From: RGIG3701 sp030530205
GTDB lineage: Bacteria > Planctomycetota > Planctomycetia > Pirellulales > Thermoguttaceae
Length of the DNA: 64,000 nucleotides
Direction of reading: 5' to 3'
NCBI GenBank assembly: GCA_030530205.1
Contig: JAUMVK010000001.1
Location: forward strand, 1 to 64,000
Shown one piece after another: positions 44,472 through 51,895 of the stretch; the first letter of the stretch is position 1; each line of letters begins with the position of its first letter. A model generated the notes under the pieces. It saw only the letters and a list, made by a program, of their open reading frames with translations, was not told the origin of the DNA and searched no databases. A program made the translations under genes and the position numbers.

Positions 44472-46379
44472 TCAGTCGAAATGCCTTCCGTACCCGAACT
44501 GGATCTCGCAATTCGGGAGGGCTTGCCTGATCCGCTCTCGCTCGTCGCTCTGGCAGTTGGTCTTCCATTCCTCGAAAGGTTCGCCGTTTCCGAAAAAGAA
44601 ATCTTTGATCTCCTGACCGGCTTTTTGATGGTCACAGTCAATGATCAGGTTCCGTAATTTAGGGAGTTCCTGAAGGGTTTCCAGAACGAGATCCTGATGG
44701 AATTGGTCGAGGTCCAGTTCCAGTTTTTCCAGATCTTGCAACCGGATCAGGGCCGTCAGATCCAACTCCGGAGACCCCAGAACGTTCAGGAAAGAGATCC
44801 TCGGAGCATTATGGATCAGCAGGTAATACAGCAGCGGGCAGTTTTGGAGCTGGAGCGTCTTGAGGAACGGCAATTCCATGATTTTGAGGGTCTCCAGCGA
44901 CGGGCACATCAGCGGGAACTTTGTCAGGACCGGCAGATTGACCAGTTCGGCTTCCATCAGGTTTTTCCAGCCTTTGAGTTCAAGACTTTTCAAATGCGGG
45001 AAGTCACGCACTTCAAGGGTCTCGTTCGGTGCGTTGGTCAACGTGATGTACCTCAGTTCCTTCATCGAAAAAATGGTGTTGATGCTTTCCGGGGAAAGGC
45101 CGGAACAGTCTGAAATGGAAATCGAGTACTTTTTTGTTTTCGAAGCAAAAAGTCGAATATCTTCATCAGATGCTTTGCCTTCGACGCACAGGGTCCTCAA
45201 ATCCGGGCATTTTTTTTCGAACTCGCTGACGACTCCATTGTCTTTCACATTATAAAGGGTCAGAGATCTCAGTTTCGGGAAAACCGGCAGCCTGGCGATA
45301 TCATCGGCAGTGACCCGGTCGTCGATTCCCACTTCCAAAGATCGCAGACCTGGAGGAACGACCACCTCTGGAATATCCTCGGGTTTCAAAGTGTTCGGAG
45401 CGGCTGCGGTCAACGACTCCAAATTCGGGAGTTTTCCAAGCGAACGCATAATTGGGAATGAGGTTCGCATCTTACCGATTTCAAAAGACGTCAGTTCTTT
45501 CAATGAATCCAGATTGAAAATTTCAAGGAATGGATCTTCCAATCTGGAACTCCCCATAATAAGAATGGTTTTTAAATGAGGCATTCCTGAAAAGTCAATG
45601 TACTTCAAATCGGACGAAAAATCAATACTAAAATCGGTCAAATTGGGCAGTTCCCAATCGATTTTTATTAAGGATTCCCTTCCCCACAAAGCAAGCGATT
45701 TTAAACTTTTGAACCGGTTGAGGAATTCAAAATTCTGATATTCTAAGGGAAGATCGGCTATAAACAAATGGAGAGACTCCAGCCCCATGGAAATCATGGT
45801 CGCAATATCCTCTGCGGTGAGTTCCGACGGACACCAATTGAGTTTTTTGATATTGGGGAAATGTTCTTTCGCAAAGTCCACCATGGAAAAGTCATCGGAC
45901 CTCAATACGACCGTACTTAATGATTCCAGCTGCGGCAAGGTGCTCAATACTTCGATAAAAGTCTCCCGAAACTTAATATTACAATTGATATCCAGCCCCT
46001 TCAAGTGGTCCTGCCAGCACAGAAGTTTCAGAGTGGATTCATCATATTTGACGTCCCAGAAAGTAAGCTCCTGGATGTTTTTCATGTTGAGAATGCCTCT
46101 CATCAGATCCGAAGAGATCGTGCCTTTCCACACCATCAGGGAGTTCAACGCAGGGAATTTTTCAAGAAAGCCAATCCATTTTTTGTCCGAAATAGATTCT
46201 GGAAGCTCTTCGAAACATAACCACTCAAGCCCCGGCAAAGCCGTCAGAAGCTCCAGATCTTCCACGGTCTGAAATCGTGTGTCGCCAAAAACGGACACAG
46301 AGGTCACGTCTTCCAGTTCGCTCAGCTCATCGTACCCCAGTTTCTCCAGCAGCTTTTGTTTTTTCTCTTCTTCGTTCAT
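44472..46379 (-). CDS. cytoplasmic leucine-rich-repeat protein, paralogue 2
   Basis: A 635-residue LRR protein, same design as the gene at 28071: no signal peptide, a short helical N terminus (EEEKKQKLLEKLGYDELSEL), some 20 irregular repeats (LPQLESLSTVVLRSDDFSM, FPKLRSLTLYNVKDNG, LRYITLTNAPNETLEV) and a closing helix ERERIRQALPNCEIQF. The final repeats (LVLETLQELPKLRNLIID) match those of paralogue 1. Start has AGGAGA seven bases upstream. The two differ widely elsewhere, so they probably bind different partners. Confidence 0.85.
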   Translation of the reverse strand: MNEEEKKQKLLEKLGYDELSELEDVTSVSVFGDTRFQTVEDLELLTALPGLEWLCFEELPESISDKKWIGFLEKFPALNSLMVWKGTISSDLMRGILNMKNIQELTFWDVKYDESTLKLLCWQDHLKGLDINCNIKFRETFIEVLSTLPQLESLSTVVLRSDDFSMVDFAKEHFPNIKKLNWCPSELTAEDIATMISMGLESLHLFIADLPLEYQNFEFLNRFKSLKSLALWGRESLIKIDWELPNLTDFSIDFSSDLKYIDFSGMPHLKTILIMGSSRLEDPFLEIFNLDSLKELTSFEIGKMRTSFPIMRSLGKLPNLESLTAAAPNTLKPEDIPEVVVPPGLRSLEVGIDDRVTADDIARLPVFPKLRSLTLYNVKDNGVVSEFEKKCPDLRTLCVEGKASDEDIRLFASKTKKYSISISDCSGLSPESINTIFSMKELRYITLTNAPNETLEVRDFPHLKSLELKGWKNLMEAELVNLPVLTKFPLMCPSLETLKIMELPFLKTLQLQNCPLLYYLLIHNAPRISFLNVLGSPELDLTALIRLQDLEKLELDLDQFHQDLVLETLQELPKLRNLIIDCDHQKAGQEIKDFFFGNGEPFEEWKTNCQSDERERIRQALPNCEIQFGYGRHFD

Positions 46380-46425
46380 GTTTTTTCTCCTGATTTTGAC
46401 GGATCGGAAACCACGGATATAGATT

Positions 46426-46439
46426 ATAACGAACGAGTG
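46426..46439 (-). promoter_or_regulatory. box shared by both LRR genes (copy 2)
   Basis: CACTCGTTCGTTAT on the minus strand, 47 nt ahead of the start codon; the last bases overlap a TATAAT (46424-46429), a likely -10 element. Confidence 0.58.
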
Positions 46440-46579
46440 AAAAAATATTCCAGATTTTTATGAGAAAACAGGAAAAATGTCAAAAACCGGCTGGACTTTA
46501 TGAGAGAAAGGGGGTAATTATACGCGCAGCCTGCAAACCACACGCAAATCACCCCCGCATTTCAGGCTTTTAACGAAAC

Positions 46580-48076
46580 TTACTTTTCTTCAAGCCCTTT
46601 TTTATACAGCGCGTTGATCTGGTCGATCGTCAATGCTGCGGGCCAGTACTGGAAACCTTTCGTTTCGCCGGTGAGCTTGCACTTGTAGTTGCCCGTTCCG
46701 TCTTCGCCGATGTTCCAGTTCAGGTCGGACGCGAACGATTTCATTTTGGAAACGTCGTCCGAGATGAACGCCAGACGCCCGTTCGGCCGCCCGATGAACA
46801 GCATCGCGTTGCCGCCTTTTTGGGCCGTGACGGCGAGGAACTTCCACTCGTTATCCCCGTACTCGGAGTACGTCGGCATTTTGAGGTCGTCCCGGATCGC
46901 GCCGTCACCCAGATTGAACGTGACCCACTCTTTACCGTCTTTATCGTTGTATGTCGCCAGGGAGAAACCGGGGTTCAGACCGCTCTCCCAGTTCTTGTTG
47001 GAAACGATTGCCGGGTCGCCGTTCTGGGCCTCGCTGGTCCGGAACCAGATCACGAAACTGAAATCGTTGGCGGGGCAGCCGGCCTTCAGGTCCGCGACGT
47101 TGGTGAACGTTTTTTCAAGGTCGGCCGGTGCTTCCTGAATGGTTTGCGGAATGTAGCCGTCAAACTCTTCCGGAATGGCGCCGGTGACATGCTTCATCAG
47201 GTAGGCCGCGCAGCAGCAGTTTTGCGGCTGGCCGACCATCTTGCCCCCTTCGATGTCCTTGGCGCTGACGATCAGCGGGATCGTGTAGCAGTTTTTGTCG
47301 CCCACCACGCCATGCGTGCGGAAAAGTCCGCCGTGGTCCGCAACGACGACGATCATCCAATCCTCATTGGCGAAATTGGGCCGGCCTTTGATCGCGGCGA
47401 GCATCTTCCCGACCGCGTCGTCGTTGAAGGTGACGGACTCGAAATACGTGTCCGAGTGGACCGTGAAACCTGTTTTGTGCCCGTACATATCCTGCGAGTC
47501 GAGGTACAGCATGATCGCGTCCACGTCCTGGCCCTTGGTCCATTTCGTCCCTTTGACCCCCTCCTTGTCGGGGAGCGTGCCGTTGAGTATCTGAACGGTT
47601 TCCTCTACGAGGTTGACGTCCCCCTGAAAGCCTCCGCCCAGGGAGTTCTGGTACGTGGCATCGGCGGGGATGGCCGCGTCTTCGCCCCAGTTGTAGATCC
47701 AGACGGAAACGAGGTTGGGGTCGTGCTTCCGGAACCGCTGCAGCCAGGTCGGGTATTCGTCGTACTTGCCTTTGTCGGTCTGGCCGTTGTTATAGACGCC
47801 GTTTTTGGCGGCCGTTACGCCCGTGGCCATCGCGACGTGGTTGGTCGCGCTTGAGGGCGGGGATTCCAGGTTGGTGTGCGCCTGGTAGGTGTACGCGCCC
47901 TTGTACCCTTCCGCCCAAGTGCCGTCACGCAGGGAGTCCAAATTCGGGGTGGCAACAGAATACAGCGCGTCCGAGCGCAATCCGTCGATCATGATCAGTA
48001 TGGCTTTTTTCTCTCCCGCCAGTGTTGCGGAAACGAAAAACAAAAGTGCCGCGGCACAAACAAGTAAACGTTTCAT
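46580..48076 (-). CDS. exported alkaline-phosphatase-superfamily phosphodiesterase with LamG-like domain
   Basis: A 498-residue exported enzyme. Signal peptide LLVCAAALLFFVSATLAG. The N-terminal nucleotide pyrophosphatase/phosphodiesterase domain has MIDGLRSDAL (metal-binding Asp), the nucleophile region SSATNHVAMATG (Ser where many relatives have Thr), YLDSQDMYGH and VVADHGGLF. From about residue 340 a concanavalin/LamG-like domain follows (FSFVIWFRTSEAQNGDPAIV, SGLNPGFSLATY). The combination suggests hydrolysis of a phosphoester while attached to glycan. The promoter at 48279 leaves a leader of about 195 nt holding two repeat elements. Confidence 0.85.
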   Translation of the reverse strand: MKRLLVCAAALLFFVSATLAGEKKAILIMIDGLRSDALYSVATPNLDSLRDGTWAEGYKGAYTYQAHTNLESPPSSATNHVAMATGVTAAKNGVYNNGQTDKGKYDEYPTWLQRFRKHDPNLVSVWIYNWGEDAAIPADATYQNSLGGGFQGDVNLVEETVQILNGTLPDKEGVKGTKWTKGQDVDAIMLYLDSQDMYGHKTGFTVHSDTYFESVTFNDDAVGKMLAAIKGRPNFANEDWMIVVVADHGGLFRTHGVVGDKNCYTIPLIVSAKDIEGGKMVGQPQNCCCAAYLMKHVTGAIPEEFDGYIPQTIQEAPADLEKTFTNVADLKAGCPANDFSFVIWFRTSEAQNGDPAIVSNKNWESGLNPGFSLATYNDKDGKEWVTFNLGDGAIRDDLKMPTYSEYGDNEWKFLAVTAQKGGNAMLFIGRPNGRLAFISDDVSKMKSFASDLNWNIGEDGTGNYKCKLTGETKGFQYWPAALTIDQINALYKKGLEEK

Positions 48077-48155
48077 GGTATGGAAAACCTTTCTGTTGTT
48101 AAAAAAGACATCCCGATGCCGTCGTCCAAGGTGGGTGTAACTCCAGAAGAATTAC

Positions 48156-48220
48156 GGGGACGACGCTTCCAGGGCTGGTAATGAAGACGTTTCACCTCGT
48201 GTTTTACGGGGTACAACGGG
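48156..48220. repeat. family B fragment and family D copy 2
   Basis: GGGGACGACGCTTCCAG at 48156 is half of family B; CGTTTCACCTCGTGTTTTAC at 48188 matches copy 1 of family D at 41408, though the right arm has degenerated to GGGGTACAACGGG. Confidence 0.7.
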
Positions 48221-48278
48221 GTTGTGATTTTGACAGGTCAGTTATGGTACCTGTCGGAATCTTTGTCTGATGATGTTA

Positions 48279-48306
48279 ATTATAACCTGAAAACTCAGGT
48301 TGTCAA
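48279..48306 (-). promoter_or_regulatory. consensus promoter with palindromic spacer (putative operator)
   Basis: On the minus strand a perfect TTGACA (48301-48306) and TATAAT (48279-48284). The whole 16-nt spacer reads ACCTGAGTTTTCAGGT, perfect 6-bp arms with a 4-nt centre. A related hairpin GACAGGT...ACCTGTC lies about 25 nt into the transcript. Confidence 0.8.
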
Positions 48307-48486
48307 GCCCTGTGAGTTATAAAGAGTGGGGTGGCTGGAATGTCATTCCCGTTGTCATTCTTCTTCTCTTGCCAGAGAATGTTTACACTTTTAGGAGAAA
48401 TTTCGAGCAGCTGAGAACACGCCTTGGCTATTCTTTGGGAGGGGGGCCCGGTTCGTCCGACAAGTGCATATCGACTGAACCAATAA

Positions 48487-48515
48487 AAAAAGGACGTGCA
48501 CAAATCACGTCCTTT
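48487..48515 (-). terminator. terminator of tRNA-Ala
   Basis: Minus strand: AAAGGACGTG and CACGTCCTTT form a perfect 10-bp stem followed by TTTTATT. Confidence 0.88.
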
Positions 48516-48523
48516 GGGCTGAG

Positions 48524-48596
48524 TGGAGAATAGCGGGTTCGAACCGCTGACCTACTGGCTGCCAGCCAGTCGCTCTCCCAACTGAGCTAATTCCCC
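48524..48596 (-). tRNA. tRNA-Ala (anticodon GGC)
   Basis: 73-nt cloverleaf on the minus strand. Acceptor GGGGAAT pairs with ATTCTCC, including the G3:U70 pair that marks alanine tRNAs; D-arm AGCTCAGTTGGGAGAGC; anticodon stem ACTGG/CCAGT with loop CTGGCAG (GGC); T-arm GCGGTTCGAACCCGC. Discriminator is A and CCA is not encoded. Own promoter and terminator. Confidence 0.96.
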
Positions 48597-48612
48597 GGTA
48601 AGATTAAGGATT

Positions 48613-48640
48613 AGTATAGCATATTTCGGATTTTTTTCAA
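48613..48640 (-). promoter_or_regulatory. promoter of tRNA-Ala
   Basis: Minus strand TTGAAA (48635-48640), 16-nt spacer, TATACT (48613-48618), about 17 nt before the tRNA. Confidence 0.78.
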
Positions 48641-48815
48641 GGGGGGGCCAGTTTTTTTCGTGAAATTTCTCTAAAATTTTACCAAGCGTGTATTTTATGT
48701 AAAAAGTCTGTTAAATTTGTCAATTTTGGTTCAAAAGTGGTTGAAAATTTTTTGACTTTCTGTATATTAATAGTACTGAGGAAAAGAGAGGTATTTTAAA
48801 AAAAGGGAGAAAAAG

Positions 48816-50438
48816 ATGATCAATGCTGATTCGGCTTATGAACCTTTGGAGTTTGATGAAATTCCGGTCCGTTCGATGGTGCGTCACTGGAAGACGGACT
48901 GCGCGAAACGGGTGGTCATCGCCGACCTTCTTACTGGGGAAATGAAGGGGGCGGACGCTCTGCTGCGCGCGCTCGTTTTGCGTCGGCTTCTTCGTAAAGT
49001 GCTTTCATCTGATGAAAAGAACGTCGGGATTCTGATCCCTCCGTGCATCCCTTCTGTGCTGGTGAATGCAGCTTTGACGCTTGATAAACGTGTACCCGTG
49101 AACCTGAATTACACGGTAAGCCCGGAAGTGATGAACAAGTGTATCTCGAAAGTTCAGATCCGGCACCTCATCACAAGCCGGAAGGTGATGGAAAAGTTCA
49201 ATTACGAGCCGAACTGCGAGGTGATTTATCTCGAAGACCTGAAAGACCGTGTGACTTTGGCCGACAAACTGGTCTCATTCCTTCAGACGAAAGTCCTGCC
49301 GGTTTCGATGGTTTACCGTCAGCTGGGACTGAATTCGATCCAGATGGATGACGTGATGGGGATCCTGTTCACCTCTGGCTCGACTGGAATGCCGCGGGCT
49401 GTGATGCTGACACACCGGAACATTGGAAGCAATATTAAATGCTACTCGAATTTTTTTGGTTTCTTTCAGGACGAAGGAATGCTCGGCGCCCTCCCGTTTT
49501 TTCATTCATTCGGCTTTACTGGCCCGCTTTGGACTGTTCTGACCCGCGGAATGTCTGGCTACTACCATGTTTCGCCGTTGGATATTCGACCGATTCAGCG
49601 TTTATGCCAAAAGTACAAGCCGACGCTTTTCCTTGGCACGCCGACTTTTCTGCGTCTGTACGCCCGCCGTATGGAGCGTGAGGATCTGGAATCGGTGAAT
49701 CTTGTGGTTTCTGGCGGTGAACGCTGTCCGGTCTCGCTGATGGATGAGTACGAACAAAAATTTGGGATCCGGCCGATCCAGGGGTTTGGAATTACAGAAA
49801 CCTCGCCGGTCATCGCGGCCAATATTCCGGAATCCCGTCATACACGTGGCTGGGAACCGATGCCGAAAGACGAGTCGGTAGGGTTTCCAATGCCTGGAAT
49901 CAAGGTCAAAGTGTTGGATCTTGAAACCGGCGAGCCGTGCCCGATTGGGGTGGCGGGGATGTTGTGGGTCACTGGTGAAAATATCATGAAGGGCTATTAC
50001 GACGATCCGGAAAAAACCGCAGAAGTCATTAAAGATGGTTGGTACTGCACGGGCGACATTGTGCGGCAGGACGATGACGGTTTCATTTTTATCGAGGGGC
50101 GTTTGAGCCGGTTCGCCAAAATCGGTGGTGAAATGATTCCACACGAGGGACTGGAAGATAAGATCAATGAGATTTTGGGGTTCAAAGCCGACGAGGAAGT
50201 CAAATTGTGCGTCACATCTATTTCGGACGAGAAAAAGGGAGAACGTTTGGTGGTTCTTTATACCGAACTGCCTCTCACCCCAGCTGAGATCTGCGCAAAG
50301 CTGAAAGAGATGAAATTCCCGAATCTCTGGATCCCTGGCGTGGATTCTTTCTTTCAAATTCCCCAGATCCCGCTTTTGGGAAGCGGCAAACTGGACCTTT
50401 TCGGTTTGAAACAGATCGCGGAGGATTGCGCGAAGTAA
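48816..50438 (+). CDS. acyl-AMP ligase, Aas-type (AMP-binding)
   Basis: A 540-residue adenylate-forming ligase. AMP-binding motif FTSGSTGMPRAVMLTH, GFGITETSP, the hinge region WYCTGDIVRQDDDGF and a C-terminal GSGKLDLFGLK with the catalytic Lys. It most resembles the AMP-ligase half of Aas-type enzymes (acyl-ACP synthetase/2-acyl-GPE acyltransferase), but without the acyltransferase domain; it may activate fatty acids released from lipids. No OleC-specific signature was seen. GGGAG precedes the ATG. Monocistronic, next to tRNA-Ala. Confidence 0.85.
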   Translation: MINADSAYEPLEFDEIPVRSMVRHWKTDCAKRVVIADLLTGEMKGADALLRALVLRRLLRKVLSSDEKNVGILIPPCIPSVLVNAALTLDKRVPVNLNYTVSPEVMNKCISKVQIRHLITSRKVMEKFNYEPNCEVIYLEDLKDRVTLADKLVSFLQTKVLPVSMVYRQLGLNSIQMDDVMGILFTSGSTGMPRAVMLTHRNIGSNIKCYSNFFGFFQDEGMLGALPFFHSFGFTGPLWTVLTRGMSGYYHVSPLDIRPIQRLCQKYKPTLFLGTPTFLRLYARRMEREDLESVNLVVSGGERCPVSLMDEYEQKFGIRPIQGFGITETSPVIAANIPESRHTRGWEPMPKDESVGFPMPGIKVKVLDLETGEPCPIGVAGMLWVTGENIMKGYYDDPEKTAEVIKDGWYCTGDIVRQDDDGFIFIEGRLSRFAKIGGEMIPHEGLEDKINEILGFKADEEVKLCVTSISDEKKGERLVVLYTELPLTPAEICAKLKEMKFPNLWIPGVDSFFQIPQIPLLGSGKLDLFGLKQIAEDCAK

Positions 50439-50481
50439 GAAAAAGCGCGAAAAACAATTTCCTTGTCTAAAAGGAAAACTC

Positions 50482-51879
50482 CTAAATCTCCTCCACCGGC
50501 GCGGGGGGCAGTTCCAATTCGGCGGGTGTGGGGGTCCAGGTTTTTTGCAGGAACCAAACGGCAAACAGGAAAACAACCAGCGGGACGAGCCAGAAAAGGT
50601 GAGGCAAAACGAAACGTTTCAGGAATCTTGCTTTTTCGTTTTGCTGCGTTGGAAACTCCTGAAGCTGCAATGATGGGGTTGTACCGCGGAAAGAAAGTCC
50701 GATTTCCTGAGCCGTTGCTTCCAGATCGGCCAACAGTTCTTCTGGCGAAGCATAACGTTCCTCCTGATCTTTTTTCATCATCTTATTCAGGATTTCATTC
50801 AGGGATTCAGGAACGTCCACACGGGAAAGGCGGACCTCCACAGGATTGTCGCTCTGGTGCTGGAGCAGTTTCTGGAGTGGATTGCCCTGCGGAAAAGGCG
50901 GATGCCCGGTGAGAAGGTAGTACAACGTACAGCCAAGCGAGTAAATGTCGCTCCGGGAGTCAACCATACGCGGATCACGTGCCTGTTCAGGTGAGATATA
51001 GTCAAATGTTCCTAACGTCACTCCGTCCTGAGTGATGTCTTTTTGGACTGAAACCATTCCGGTTTCCATCGCGACACTGGTGATTCGCGCCAAACCGAAG
51101 TCGATCAATTTCACTTCTCCATTATTCATCAAAAGGATATTTGATGGTTTGATGTCACGATGCACCACGTTGAATTTTTTCATGTGAATCAGTGCGTGCG
51201 TAATTTGAATCGCGATCCAGATGGTTTCGGAAACTTTTAGTACTCCGGTTTCTTTTACGCGGTCACGGAGATTTTCTCCCGGAACGTACTCCATCGTCAA
51301 GTACATTCGATGCGAGTCACGGTGATCCCGAAATGTGTAAATCTGCGAGATGTTCGGGTGGTTTAGCAGCGCGGCGACCTGAGCCTCTGAATAAAAACGT
51401 TGAACGACCTCCCCCTTTGTATTTTTATCTGAATGTAAAACCTTCAGAGCGACGAGCCGGTTCAGGTTGGAATCCTGAGCAAGCCAAACATTTCCCATGC
51501 CGCCGCCGCCAATGTAACGAATCAGTTCATACTCATCGAAAATTACCCCCAGATCGAGCATATCCCCACCGTCGATTTTTACTATGGCAGGTTCAGCGAA
51601 AGGAAGATTCTTTTCGGCCTGCTCCTCAGGGGAAATCGTACGGGTCACAGACGCGTCCCCTTTGGAGCTGGAATTTTCATGAGCGGCCTGGATTACGGCT
51701 GAGTCCAGATCAAGTGCCGCTTCTCTATCCGGAGGGGCAGATTCCAGAGACACGGAGCCCACAGAAGATTCCTGGGCAGTTTTCATCTCCGGATTTTCAG
51801 AAACCTTTTTCTGGATGGAAACGGAAGTCGCCGAAACCGCTGGATCGGATTTCAAATTGGTCTGGATTTTTGAAGTCAT
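50482..51879 (-). CDS. Ser/Thr protein kinase, C-terminally membrane-anchored
   Basis: A 465-residue Hanks-type kinase. After 110 residues of Ser/Glu-rich leader the kinase domain begins: glycine loop IGGGGMGNVW, lysine in VALKVL, catalytic HRDIKPSN, DFG in IDFGLA and GTFDYISPEQA. After the kinase domain there is a linker, then one transmembrane helix (LFWLVPLVVFLFAVWFL, about residues 430-446) and a short Pro-rich end outside. The usual planctomycete kinase plan. It begins 16 nt after the stop of the large glycoside-hydrolase gene on the same strand, so the two may be co-transcribed. Confidence 0.94.
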   Translation of the reverse strand: MTSKIQTNLKSDPAVSATSVSIQKKVSENPEMKTAQESSVGSVSLESAPPDREAALDLDSAVIQAAHENSSSKGDASVTRTISPEEQAEKNLPFAEPAIVKIDGGDMLDLGVIFDEYELIRYIGGGGMGNVWLAQDSNLNRLVALKVLHSDKNTKGEVVQRFYSEAQVAALLNHPNISQIYTFRDHRDSHRMYLTMEYVPGENLRDRVKETGVLKVSETIWIAIQITHALIHMKKFNVVHRDIKPSNILLMNNGEVKLIDFGLARITSVAMETGMVSVQKDITQDGVTLGTFDYISPEQARDPRMVDSRSDIYSLGCTLYYLLTGHPPFPQGNPLQKLLQHQSDNPVEVRLSRVDVPESLNEILNKMMKKDQEERYASPEELLADLEATAQEIGLSFRGTTPSLQLQEFPTQQNEKARFLKRFVLPHLFWLVPLVVFLFAVWFLQKTWTPTPAELELPPAPVEEI

Positions 51880-51895
51880 GATTACTTCCTTAAAT

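Larger units (their letters stand above)
48077..48523 (-). other. 450-bp leader region of the phosphodiesterase
   Basis: Holds a part copy of family B (48156-48172), a family D copy (48188-48220), a 7-bp hairpin GACAGGT...ACCTGTC (48233-48256), the palindromic promoter (48279-48306) and the terminator of tRNA-Ala. Nothing else is recognised between 48313 and 48483. Confidence 0.6.

Noticed and set aside
48300..48533. 77-codon frame over the tRNA terminator
   Set aside because: It runs across the terminator and into the tRNA; no ribosome site.
30488..50438. A complete OleABCD hydrocarbon pathway from the thiolase and the acyl-AMP ligase
   Set aside because: The ligase resembles Aas more than OleC, it lies 17 kb away, and OleB and OleD are absent.
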